Made by a program: the position numbers and the translations under genes
Assembly: GCA_039105265.1 (NCBI GenBank)
Contig: JAPFFF010000001.1
Span: 4,588,001 to 4,652,000, forward strand
DNA: 64,000 nucleotides
Origin: Tritrichomonas musculus
Taxonomy: Eukaryota > Parabasalia > Tritrichomonadida > Tritrichomonadidae
Direction: 5' to 3'
Notes under the pieces: model-generated
The model's input: the letters and a program-made list of their open reading frames with translations, nothing else
What the model was told of the DNA's origin: nothing
Database searches by the model: none
In this document: piece by piece, positions 19,174 to 28,700 of the stretch
How the letters are laid out: each line of letters opens with the position of its first letter
Numbering within the stretch: position 1 is the stretch's first letter

Positions 19174-19959
19174 TTATTTGAGCGTTTACTTTTTCCCGCA
19201 CCGTTTACTTATTTTTTGAATACAAATTTGAATAAAATAGCCGTTTACCAAAAAATTTTGTTAAGAATTCAATGAAAAATAAAAATTTGAATAACATCCT
19301 TTTTGAATACCGTTTGATGTGACAAATTTTGATTTTATCATTCATCAATACATTAAAAACCATCCAAAAATCTCATTTTCGATTTGAATAAATAAAATGT
19401 GATAAAAACCATCATAAACGTTCATTTTTCGTCAAATTTTCTTATCAAATAATAATTTTTTCTTTTCAAAGTAATTCAGAACATTTTCAAAATATAACCA
19501 CATTAGCGGGCGATTTTAAAACCATTGATACTTGCAGACACAATCTGCTATATTAATTTCATTTCGTTTTAGTTGTATATTTCAAATCATTTAATGTTGA
19601 AAAATGAGAATATCTTGTGATGAAAGTTAAAAATATTTCATTGATAGAATTGACTTTTAAATCTCCTTTTTGCTATTTAGTAAATAAATATTTCCTAATA
19701 AAGCTTTTATTTAATCCATTTTGATAAACATTGAAAATAATATTTTTTTATTAATATTTTCAAAGGTATTCATTTGAATATTGCATTTTTTCATGGAACT
19801 AGAAGGTAAAATTGACAAATAAAACCGTAATGATACAAAAAGTATAATTTACATAAAATATTAATGTTTATTGCTATAATATATAAATCACATATTTAAA
19901 ATAATACAAGTTAAATACATGTATACCACTAGCGATATATACATGGAGAAATTTTGAGC
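19174..19959. other. Intergenic region holding the cyclin promoter
   Basis: 786 bases between the cyclin start and the 3' end of the next minus-strand gene. The first 80 bases contain the promoter-like boxes described at 19176-19248. A GCGGGCGA word at 19506-19513 resembles a second E2F-type site. The rest is AT-rich and featureless. Confidence 0.5.
19176..19248 (-). promoter_or_regulatory. Cyclin promoter: TCAAAT initiator-like box, E2F-like site and three GTTTAC repeats
   Basis: Read from the ATG outwards: TCAAAT (complement of 19176-19181), GTTTAC at 19184-19189, TTTCCCGC at 19192-19199 (the E2F consensus is TTTSSCGC), GTTTAC at 19203-19208 and again at 19243-19248. GTTTAC is the forkhead-type core. 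In such an AT-rich background the clustering of GC-rich boxes is striking. Cell-cycle regulation through E2F/DP-like factors is an inference; no binding data exist here. Confidence 0.45.
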
Positions 19960-20622
19960 TTATTTATGCTTTTTTTCTTTTCTTGCTTGCCTTTTTTGCT
20001 CTTTGAGAATTTCCTCAACTTCTTTTTGCTTCTTTTCTATCTGCCATTTTTGCACTTTTTTGGAAACGATATATGCAAGGAAAAATGCAATTCCCATCAT
20101 AATCAATTGATAATATTTATCTAAAAAAGTTTCTGGTTCATAATCTTCTTCTTTATCAAAAGTATAAACAGTCCATTTTTGTTTCTCGAAGATTGTTAAT
20201 TGAGCTATTTTATTTGTAACAAAAAGAGCATTAAATGATTTGTTCAAACCCCAATCTCCAACAGAAGATATGTGAGGAGGAAGCACTGGTGAAAAATCGA
20301 ATGTTGCAATTTTATTATTTTTTTTGTTAAAGTATTCTGACAGAACAAATTTGCCTTTACTATTCTGAGAAAAAGTGAGTGTATAATTATGGAGAATTGA
20401 TATATCATCTTCTTTTGATTTATAAAGTGAAGCCGTAATAATAGTTTTATGATTGGTAGGAGTTGATCGTAGATAATAATATTGGATGTTTTCTAGATTT
20501 GGAGTTTCTTCAGGACTTAATTGACGAGAAGTTACAAACCAATTACCTAATATAATTTCTTGCACTTCGGCATGCGTTTCTGTTCTAACAAAGCCGATGA
20601 AGATGAAAGTAACAACAAACAT
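19960..20622 (-). CDS. Type I membrane protein with signal peptide and ER-retrieval-like tail, unknown function
   Basis: The product has 220 residues counted from MFVVTFIFIGF; a GTG reading five codons upstream is discarded because it would spoil a clean signal peptide. Residues 1-18 look like a signal peptide, 20-165 form a beta-rich lumenal or extracellular domain (WTVYTFDKEEDYEPETFLDKYYQ before the membrane), and about 170-190 a single transmembrane helix, followed by a 30-residue charged cytosolic tail of K/E/R. The last four residues KKHK fit a KKXX retrieval signal. Domain family not recognised; an ER-resident role resembling EMC or translocon subunits is possible but unproven. An ATTTGA box (TCAAAT) lies 5 bases upstream of the ATG. 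Confidence 0.7.
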   Translation of the reverse strand: MFVVTFIFIGFVRTETHAEVQEIILGNWFVTSRQLSPEETPNLENIQYYYLRSTPTNHKTIITASLYKSKEDDISILHNYTLTFSQNSKGKFVLSEYFNKKNNKIATFDFSPVLPPHISSVGDWGLNKSFNALFVTNKIAQLTIFEKQKWTVYTFDKEEDYEPETFLDKYYQLIMMGIAFFLAYIVSKKVQKWQIEKKQKEVEEILKEQKRQARKEKKHK

Positions 20623-20677
20623 TTCAATTTGAATCACAAATTCTTTATTTATTTAGTCATATTATTTCAAATTAAAA
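20623..20677. promoter_or_regulatory. 55-bp bidirectional promoter with a TCAAAT box for each gene
   Basis: Two divergent starts (20622 minus, 20678 plus) are only 55 bases apart. The minus gene has TCAAAT at 20632-20627 and the plus gene has TCAAAT at 20667-20672, both 5 bases from their ATG. The symmetric placement supports these boxes as initiators. Confidence 0.5.
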
Positions 20678-21277
20678 ATGAATCAAGAAATCAAACTTGA
20701 ACATCAGCTTGATCTTGTTAATCAAACAGTTCTTTTTGAGGCAATTTCGCACGTTGCCGCCTCGAATGTTTCTGAGCAAACGACACTTCAACTAAATAAT
20801 GAAAATAATGAAATGATTGATCAATTGCAGAATCGAATTTCTTATTTAACAAATTACAATGCTTATTTAAAAAGTCAAGCAGATTTAATTGAAACAAATC
20901 TGAAGCAGCTTCGTATGATGATACCTCAAATATTGAAGAGACAAAGTGAACAAGTTCAATCAAAAATAAAAACTGAGATAGAAAAAAAAGATGAACTTAT
21001 GGAAATGATACCAAAGCTCGAGTCTAATTATCATAATCTACTATCCAAAATTCAATGCATTGATCAACAAATCAAAACATCAAGATCTTTAAACACTGAG
21101 TTAAGAATGAAGAACATCCAACTTGCTACAGAATTCAATTCACTTGACCTTCCATATGATGAACTTTTAACTGTTAAACAAACAAATGGTATAGAGTCTG
21201 AAATAAAAGAACATAAAAACAAAATCGAAATAGCTGGTCCAGGTGACAATACTCCTCCACAAGAAGATCATTCTTAA
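20678..21277 (+). CDS. Coiled-coil protein, unknown function
   Basis: The product has 199 residues. Nearly all of it is predicted helical with heptad-like leucine, isoleucine and methionine spacing from about residue 45 to 165 (for example IDQLQNRISYLTNYNAYLKSQADLIETNLKQLR). The last 20 residues are Gly/Pro/Asp-rich. I recognise no family; kinetochore, basal-body or tethering proteins of this size are candidates without evidence. It is divergent from an ER-type membrane protein and shares a 55-base upstream region with it. Confidence 0.65.
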   Translation: MNQEIKLEHQLDLVNQTVLFEAISHVAASNVSEQTTLQLNNENNEMIDQLQNRISYLTNYNAYLKSQADLIETNLKQLRMMIPQILKRQSEQVQSKIKTEIEKKDELMEMIPKLESNYHNLLSKIQCIDQQIKTSRSLNTELRMKNIQLATEFNSLDLPYDELLTVKQTNGIESEIKEHKNKIEIAGPGDNTPPQEDHS

Positions 21278-21642
21278 AAATGGCTATTATATATATATAA
21301 GTGCTCTGTAAACAAAGCGGCTCAATCAATTCTTATATATATATTACCAAGATTATTTTTCAAGTACAAAGTAATACTTTGTGATTATTATGACGAATGA
21401 TTATTATCAAATAATTTATATTTTTGTCTATTATTATATTTATATAAATTAAAAAAGACCTATTTTAAGTTACATTGCAATAGTGTTTTTGAAATAAATG
21501 CTTAATATCGATACATTTTTGATATTATTTATACACTAGAGATTATCAAAAAGCATTTCAATGGAAAAATGGAGAAAAACAATTCTATTACAATAAAATA
21601 TTTTTAAATACAAGCAATGAATAATCAAAGGCTACGTTATTA
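21278..21642. other. Intergenic region with a (TA)n hairpin after the coiled-coil gene
   Basis: 365 bases between convergent gene ends. An ATATATATATAAG arm ending at 21301 faces CTTATATATATAT starting near 21332, with a 30-base loop that is the only GC-containing part. It lies 10 bases past the stop and could be a 3'-end structure. The rest is AT-rich. Confidence 0.45.
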
Positions 21643-23010
21643 TCAATTACTATTAAACTTTCCAAAAATTTTGAGGTTAAGGAGACGAAATACCCAAGAA
21701 TGTATCGGATCCGGTTCATTCATTCGAATTCGGTAATACTGGTAATGCTTTCCTAGAGAGACTTTTTTATTTAATAATCCAGACGAAGTATCCAATTCTA
21801 TTTTTTCAATTGGCTCACTATCATTTATTTCATCAAAGCATTCTAAGATCATTTTACTAGGTGAAAAAGTCTGACCTTGGTAAATATGAGGTCTCGATGT
21901 TTGAATTTCAATCTGGGTTAATTGAAAAATAGCATCTTTACCAAATGAAAATGCTAAATAAGGGTGATCATTGTCATTGCCAATCGAGAGGAAATAATGT
22001 TGATCATCATTCTGATCAAAAATGAAATGGGGATAAAATTCTGGAATAAAATTAGAATTTTGAATTTGAATGAATCCATATTGAAAAATATTAAATGGTT
22101 TCACCATTCCGCCTATTGTTGATAGAAAATGAGTTATATCATATTCATTTTTAACTTCAACGTCAGGAATACCGATTTCACATACTCTTAATAGTGGATA
22201 AAACTTAGAAACTTTCCCTGAAGCCAGGGCAAAATCATTTTTAACATTTTGAATAAGCGTTCTTCTTAAATTTAATATCTGATTAATTATAGGTCTGATG
22301 ATTTTTGAAGGAACCCAATCGCATTGATAATGAAGAATATACTTATAGGAATTAGGATTTCCCCAGTTAATAGTTGAGGAAAGTGCTTCTTTATCTTTTT
22401 CGCTTAGTATTATAGAACTTTGGTTTAATAAATAATCTTCAATTAAATCAATCTTTAGCTCATCAGCAATTGTATCTTTAAAGTGTGCCAAAATTTTGGC
22501 TAAAACATTTGGAGATATTGAAGAATATACTTGTTTGATGTTTTCAAGTTTATTTTTTATGAAATTATTTAATATCACTTGGGTGATTTGGTCATCTTTT
22601 GAATGAACATCGTTATCTCTCAATGATTTTGAAATTTTTAATGAATTGTTGAATGATAATATATTGCTAAATTGCTGTTGTATTAATTTTTCTAAACAAT
22701 CAATTTGATAATATTCAGAAATTTTGCAAGCAAGAGCTATGTTTTTTGAATTAAGTTGGATATTACCAGTATATAGAAAATCTAGAACATCAGTAAAAAA
22801 ATTTTGAGGATCAATAGGCAGATTAACTTCAGATTCCGCGTGTAACTTGAAATATTCGAAGAAATATCGGCTTTTTGATGCTAAAATAATTCGATGACAT
22901 GGATATATTTCATCTTTTGACTTTAGAAAACAATCTATAAAAATATTATTTAAACGATAGCGATTAAAGTTCCACGGTGATTCTTTATATTCATTTATAT
23001 TGGCATTCAT
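21643..23010 (-). CDS. BTB/POZ plus F5/8 type C (discoidin) domain protein
   Basis: The product has 455 residues. Residues 20-100 form a BTB domain (NIFIDCFLKSKDEIYPCHRIILASKSRYFFEYF, then VLDFLYTGNIQL and a Leu-rich helix LACKISEYYQIDCLEKLI). Residues 120-270 are helical, BACK-like. Residues 300-455 end in a discoidin/F5-8C type jelly-roll (HPYLAFSFGKDAIFQLTQIEIQTS, then PSKMILECFD and KHYQYYRIRMNEP), where the family has the galactose-binding-like strand set. This combination occurs in large numbers in trichomonads. BTB-BACK proteins usually act as substrate adaptors for cullin-3 ubiquitin ligases; the ligand of the second domain is unknown. It is cytosolic: no signal peptide. Confidence 0.85.
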   Translation of the reverse strand: MNANINEYKESPWNFNRYRLNNIFIDCFLKSKDEIYPCHRIILASKSRYFFEYFKLHAESEVNLPIDPQNFFTDVLDFLYTGNIQLNSKNIALACKISEYYQIDCLEKLIQQQFSNILSFNNSLKISKSLRDNDVHSKDDQITQVILNNFIKNKLENIKQVYSSISPNVLAKILAHFKDTIADELKIDLIEDYLLNQSSIILSEKDKEALSSTINWGNPNSYKYILHYQCDWVPSKIIRPIINQILNLRRTLIQNVKNDFALASGKVSKFYPLLRVCEIGIPDVEVKNEYDITHFLSTIGGMVKPFNIFQYGFIQIQNSNFIPEFYPHFIFDQNDDQHYFLSIGNDNDHPYLAFSFGKDAIFQLTQIEIQTSRPHIYQGQTFSPSKMILECFDEINDSEPIEKIELDTSSGLLNKKVSLGKHYQYYRIRMNEPDPIHSWVFRLLNLKIFGKFNSN

Positions 23011-23332
23011 TAGAAATTTTCGAATTGAAAAAATAAAGACAAAATTAATTTGTATTAAAATTAAAATAAACGATCATATTTTGAAATAGAAATTTTAGAT
23101 ATTGTTTGATTCAGTCATTCCAGTTGTTATCAATTAAACAGTTACTTATAAAGTATATTCTTTTATTTTTCTTAAGGACAAATTTCAATTCAAAAAAATA
23201 TAACCATGTTCAATAGAGAGATAAAATTCACCTTCCATTTCAAATATTTAACATATAACCAACTCAACCACCAAATAACTTTCAAAAAGTTTACCTCGAT
23301 GGTTTTCCTTGGCCTTTCTTTTAATAGCCAAA
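23011..23332. promoter_or_regulatory. Divergent upstream region of the BTB and uL29 genes
   Basis: 322 bases. The BTB gene has TCAATT on its strand at 23028-23023. The uL29 side has a pyrimidine-rich leader (TTTTCCTTGGCCTTTCTTTT near 23302-23322). No other element recognised. Confidence 0.4.
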
Positions 23333-23707
23333 ATGGGTCACCTTAAAGCACATGAACTTGCTCAGAAAAACCGTAATGAACTTCTCGAAGAACTCGCAGC
23401 TCAAGAAAAGAAGTTGTTCGAACTCCGCTCACAAATTGCTACCCAATCATCACGCCAAAAGTTATCCGAGATTTTAACTGCTCGCCGTGATGTTGCTCGC
23501 ATCAAAACAGTTCTCATGGAACAACAACGCAAGGCTCTTGGTGACAAATATAAGGATGCAAAGCACGTTCCAAAAGATATCCGCAAGCGCCAAGTTAAGT
23601 CACAACGTAAACAACTCCCAGCCAAATATGCTCACGCACTTACTCCAAAGGCTGCCAAGAGAGCTAAGTTCTTGAGACCAGTCAAATACGCGTTAAAAGC
23701 AGAGTAA
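23333..23707 (+). CDS. RPL35: 60S ribosomal protein L35 (uL29)
   Basis: The product has 124 residues from MGHLKAHELAQKNRNELLEEL, close to the 123 of the human protein. The family's long helical hairpin is clear: LAAQEKKLFELRSQIATQS, LTARRDVARIKTVLMEQQR, then the basic C-terminal tail KYAHALTPKAAKRAKFLRP. A non-ATG reading beginning 24 bases upstream is discarded. It is part of the large ribosomal subunit near the exit tunnel. Its codons are notably GC-richer than its neighbours, as expected for highly expressed genes. The stop codon lies in TAAATG, so a TAAA word overlaps it, as described for trichomonad polyadenylation signals. Confidence 0.95.
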   Translation: MGHLKAHELAQKNRNELLEELAAQEKKLFELRSQIATQSSRQKLSEILTARRDVARIKTVLMEQQRKALGDKYKDAKHVPKDIRKRQVKSQRKQLPAKYAHALTPKAAKRAKFLRPVKYALKAE

Positions 23708-23904
23708 ATGGTAATTGAAATTTATTAAATTTTCTTCTTATATTTTATTGAATCAACTTTTTTTAGCTCTTTACTTTTTAGCTGTTTTCTTTTTTTTTTT
23801 AAAAATTAAGTTGTTTTTTTTTTGAGAATCTTATTTCAAAATTACAAATTGATTATGAAAAGAATATCAAAACTAGAAATAATCAGTAAATAATGCCTAT
23901 AGAT

Positions 23905-25209
23905 TTATATACATTTTTCAAATAATAAAAAACAGCATTCAGAAAGAATGGCAACTTCGATGAGGGTATCTGATATCTTATTTGCTTCACATTTTAGCCA
24001 TTGACCATTATCTTTATTATTTATATACGTTATATATTCACCATTAGTAATTGTACCCGTATGGGAAATGATTGCTCTCAGTGAATATTCAGTGTTTGCT
24101 CCATATTCACTAAAACTCAATGGCGCAGTTGGCAATATGATATGCATCCTTCTTTTTTCATCATTAAAATCATTCTTCCCAATTCTATTTGTGTTAAAAA
24201 TCATATAATTTGGAGCTTTTAAGAAGTGCATCTTTTGTCTCAATACATTTCCAATTCCATTAGGTGTATCAATAACCTCTTTTCCATTATATCTTTGAAG
24301 CAATTCTATTAGTTTGGTTGAAGCAATAATCTTTTCTTTTTCACGGCCACTTCTATAAAGAGGAGAATCATCTAGTTCGAGTGGAATCATCCAAATTTTT
24401 TTCTTCTCGCTTTTCCATTCTTGTGTACCGAAATCATATGTTTCAATCTTTAATTCACCACGAAGATTTTCTTCAAGAACATTTGTTACTTTAACTTTTT
24501 TATTTCCTACACTTGGTTTGACTTGCTTTTCCTTTTCAAATTTGGTAAATTCATCTGATAGCAAAAACAATATCTTTGATAAGAATAAGAAAGGATTATC
24601 TTCATCATTTGGAAGCTCATGCAAAAGCTTGTCGGGAGAAACATGATTTTTGAAATAAAATGGGTTGAAAAAATGTTTGAAAAATTCAGAAAAGGCTGCT
24701 GCCTTTGGAGTTTTGAAATCATTCAAAAGAAGAAAATCTCGGAATGGGTCAATACATGAAATGAAACGAATAACTGAAATTCTTGCAGTTGCTTTTACGA
24801 TTGAATTCATTTCAAATGCTCCTGGCATAACAGAATTAAACGTTTTCATTTTTTCGTGCATTTTTTGAAGTGTCTGCTTTGTATAGTGAGGTTTTGCCGT
24901 AAAAAGAATATCTTCAACTTCTGGGATGGGGGGTATTCTTTGATAATTAGGAAGCGTCACTAGCTGATTATCATGCAATCGAAGAGCTAGGGGATGCATT
25001 TCATCAAAAAAATGCTGAACAATTGGAGAGTGATCTGACCCACCTGAAAATGCTTTTCCACATGTTAAGCAAAGGTAAAGATTATTATTAGATGATGTAA
25101 TTGAACAATGTAATTCCTGATCAAAATCAATAAGCTCCCTATGAATAATTTTATTTAGATCAACACCTTTTATTTCACTCTTTAAAGAATCTGAATCATT
25201 ATTATTCAT
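23905..25209 (-). CDS. USP39: Sad1/USP39-like spliceosomal protein, catalytically inactive USP fold
   Basis: The product has 434 residues from MNNNDSDS; the open frame extends 8 codons further upstream only through TTG. Residues 20-75 contain the UBP zinc finger, HCSITSSNNNLYLCLTCGKAFSGGS, closely matching the USP39 sequence CSVTLSNLNVYACLVCGK, then LRLHDNQLVTLPN. The KPHYTKQTLQKM segment matches the KPTFTKQQI sequence of USP39. In the USP core the catalytic Cys box is replaced by PGAFEMNSIVKATARISV, so no nucleophile is present, as in USP39. The C-terminal VTYIN-type His box is also altered. Sad1/USP39 helps assemble the U4/U6.U5 tri-snRNP in the nucleus. A TCAAAT box lies at 25220-25215. 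Confidence 0.8.
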   Translation of the reverse strand: MNNNDSDSLKSEIKGVDLNKIIHRELIDFDQELHCSITSSNNNLYLCLTCGKAFSGGSDHSPIVQHFFDEMHPLALRLHDNQLVTLPNYQRIPPIPEVEDILFTAKPHYTKQTLQKMHEKMKTFNSVMPGAFEMNSIVKATARISVIRFISCIDPFRDFLLLNDFKTPKAAAFSEFFKHFFNPFYFKNHVSPDKLLHELPNDEDNPFLFLSKILFLLSDEFTKFEKEKQVKPSVGNKKVKVTNVLEENLRGELKIETYDFGTQEWKSEKKKIWMIPLELDDSPLYRSGREKEKIIASTKLIELLQRYNGKEVIDTPNGIGNVLRQKMHFLKAPNYMIFNTNRIGKNDFNDEKRRMHIILPTAPLSFSEYGANTEYSLRAIISHTGTITNGEYITYINNKDNGQWLKCEANKISDTLIEVAILSECCFLLFEKCI

Positions 25210-25713
25210 TTTTAATTTGAAAAAACCTTTCAAAATTTCTTTTTATATGGCTAAATAGCTTCTTAATTAAAATAGAAATATTCTCTGAAAGTTGATGCAT
25301 TCGAAATAAATATCTTTCTAAAAAGTATAAAAAAACAACTAAAAACTACACCCTTTTCCTTAATAAAATACATTTTATGATTTTTTTTAACTTAAATATC
25401 GAATGATCTAAAATATCAATTTTATTTTGAAAACTTTTAGATATTGCAATGAACTTTTTACAAAAATCATTTAATACTATTAAAATGAACAGCCATCAAA
25501 TGAAAGAATTTAAATTGATCATTATTCAATGATATGATGTCATCGACGCTTTTTTATTTATATGAAAGAAAGTAATGCACTGTACCTTATTTTTACAATA
25601 ATATAGTTAAACAATTTAATTACATTTAAAATCTTTTAATAGGAGTTGACGCAAGATTAATGTTCGAAAATTTTGAGAATAAAAGAAATTTTAAGTGAAG
25701 ATAAAAATTTTCA
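25210..25713. promoter_or_regulatory. Divergent upstream region of the USP39-like and neurofibromin-like genes
   Basis: 504 bases, AT-rich. Besides the USP39-like TCAAAT box, a TTTTCA directly precedes the ATG at 25714. GATGTCATCGACGC near 25535 is the only GC-containing patch; no firm element is claimed. Confidence 0.35.
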
Positions 25714-28700
25714 ATGAATTCGTATATTCTCTCCAATATCATTTTAGATCAAATCACAAGAGTTGATACAATAATAACAGAACATCCAGTAAGTGAAAAT
25801 GAAGCGATTGCAACAAAAAAAGTTACTCCAGAACATTTTTTATTATTATATTGTAAGAAAGAATTAAAACTTTTAAAGAAAATAACTGGAACTCAAATCC
25901 AATTCTCACTCTCAAAATTTTTAAACAAAACATCAAATATTTTAAATAATATAAATCCTAAGGAACCCAAATTTGGTGAAATAAATCGTCTTTGCATTTT
26001 TTATGTAATTGCAGCAGAATGCGTTCTTTCATATCAAGGACAAGAAGATGTTACTAATGGATATGGCGCTTCTGATTTTCTTATTAAACAATCAAGCAAT
26101 GTTTTATCCACAAACGAATATGGAAAATACAATCGCTATATTCAACATAATTTTACAATTTTCTTATCAGCTGTTGCTGCACACTCTCCAAGTTTATATA
26201 AATCTGCGTTTTCAAAACTGATTCAAGAATTTACTTCAGGCAAAATTCAACAAAATACAATTAGATTTTGCATGTTTATGCCTTCAAAAGTTTCATTATT
26301 GACAAATTTCATTAATGAGGCAGCAGGGCTTACAAAAATTCCTTCAAAATTTTATGATATTTTTGCGCAAATGATAACCGATACTGCAATATTGGCTTTT
26401 AAACGAGATATAGTTGCCTTCATCTCATTTCTTAAAGAAAAAACTTGTATCCAATCTTCAGAAGAGATCAGAAAGCAAATTGAGTCATGGAGCAAGGGAA
26501 ACCAAGGCGTATGGCCATCTATTGTTGCACTTCAAATCTTAATGCCCAAACAAATGGAAACTTTAAGAACATTAAATCCTGAAAACAACAAAGTTTTATT
26601 TAAATTAACAAAATTTCAAAAATACAGAGGGACAAAAAAGGAAATGGCAATAAAAGCAATTTTAACAGGATTTAGAGCATATGCTCTATCAAACGCCAAT
26701 CAATTAATTGAAAATTTAATGTCAAACTATTACCAGCCATTTTTTACCTATTTCCTTCAAAATCATAATGAATTAGCACACAATAGCGAATTAGCCAAAT
26801 ATGCATTCGTTGATTTTCCAATGTGCGTTTTATTCCGTAATCCATCTGATTTTGAAAAACAATTATTACCCATTTTTGAAAAACCAGATCGATGGACTTA
26901 TCTCGCTAAAATAATTTATCGTGTATGCAAACAGTTTGGCGTTTCTGAATCAAAAAGCCAAATTAATAATCAACATTTGGATTGGCAAAATTCAGTTTTA
27001 AAAGTTCTACTAAATCCAACTGTCAATATTTTCACCTCATCTGTTACTCAACAACGAGCTACATCATGCTTACCTAAACTCATCAATTCGTTTACCTATT
27101 ATCCTAATTTCTTAAGAAAAATAGCAATGAATGATATAGCAAACTTTGTCAAAATTTTACAATCAATAGAAAGCAACGAAGATTTATCACCACAAAACGC
27201 TTTTATAAGCTTTTTTGATCCAAAATATGCAGATCAAGCTGATATCGATACACATCTGATAATGATATATGAAGTTGTTTTGAAATTCTTAGTCAGAATT
27301 TTCTCCCGTGTTGGTCTTTATCGATCAACATTTCTTTCTGACTCAGTTCCTGAAATTTTACTTTTGATGACAGAGAATCTCTTTTCGTTATTTTTATCAA
27401 ATACAAATATAACACTAAAAGACACAAAAAATATTCTTCAACATACAAAACCAGTTGTATCAAGCCTTGAAACAGGCGCAATTTTATGTTTAGCATCATC
27501 AAAAGAAGATTTCCGCACAAAAGGAGCACAAATAATTTCAATGTTGGTTGAACTTTATCATACACTTCTTAATATTGGTGAAAAACTTGATATTTTTGAT
27601 AACTTTCTTTTCCCGATTGAAGAATATCGCGGAATTGATCCACACAAAAAGTTGAGATTAGCCTCATCTATTATTAAAGATGCATTAAGATCTATTGGAA
27701 TAGCGAATCAAGCACAAAAAAATGCATTTCAAAGTCTTTTCCAGTCATTCTTAGCTCTTACAAAAGAAGTAGATCCTACCATTCAATTAATAGATGATTC
27801 GGACGAACCTTTAATAAAGGTTGAAAAGCCTGAATCAATTCTAAACGACGAATGGATTGGAACTTTCTCAGTTATGTTATCCATATTACCAGATGACGAT
27901 TTCAAAAAAGTCATGCGTCAATTAAAGATTTTACTTTCAAGCCAAAGAGATCTTGGTGCTATTGCAGTTTCTGCTGTTCCAACTGCTGTTGCCCCACGCT
28001 ACTTTTTTGCAATAACAAATATGTGCCTTGAATGGATTGCATCAGCTGAAGCTCCGCAAGGATATGTTGACGCATCTTCTCGAATTTCCACCTTGATAAT
28101 GAATGTTATGCGAATGGTACGAGGCTTAGCTGAACAGAAGAATTGGCCTATTGTTGAACCAGGCATATTTAATCATTTACTTGTTGTAATGGTTGCTCAT
28201 TGTGACATGATTCCTGGTGAAGATTTTCGACTTTCTTGTACAAAGACGATCATATCTATCATGAAATTATTACTTTCACAAAACTTGAATTTAGACTTTC
28301 AAACTAGACATACAATAAGTAAATCTCTTCTTGGCTGGCTTCCTACAATTGCCAACTTAAGTAAAGAATATAATTCAACAATTCATCAATGCCTTGCTCT
28401 TATTCTTGATGATCTTTCATTAATTGAATGCATTGACAACAATGATCCAAGATCACCTGAAGAAAAAGTTGATGCCTTATTCATGCTCTACTTTGCAAGT
28501 ATCAAGAGTCGTCTTGATATGAAAGAAACAACAGAAACAGACATGGTTCCTGTTTTAGCTTCATTATTAAAGCGAAACATGTCAGTTGGTATTGAACATT
28601 GCTTATCAATGGGATTTGATAGTAAAGATACTGTTCGAGCTGCCTTTATAGGTGCTGTTTCCGCTGTTTTTCACATTCCAGAAGTGAAAAATCCAGAACC

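Noticed and set aside
20623-20637. GTG start for the type I membrane protein
   Set aside because: The ATG at 20622 gives a proper signal peptide and places the initiator-like box upstream.
23309-23332. Upstream extension of uL29 through a TTG codon
   Set aside because: The family starts at the ATG at 23333, and the extension has no homologous sequence.
25210-25233. TTG extension of the USP39-like gene
   Set aside because: Not an ATG; the initiator-like box lies within it, just before the real ATG.
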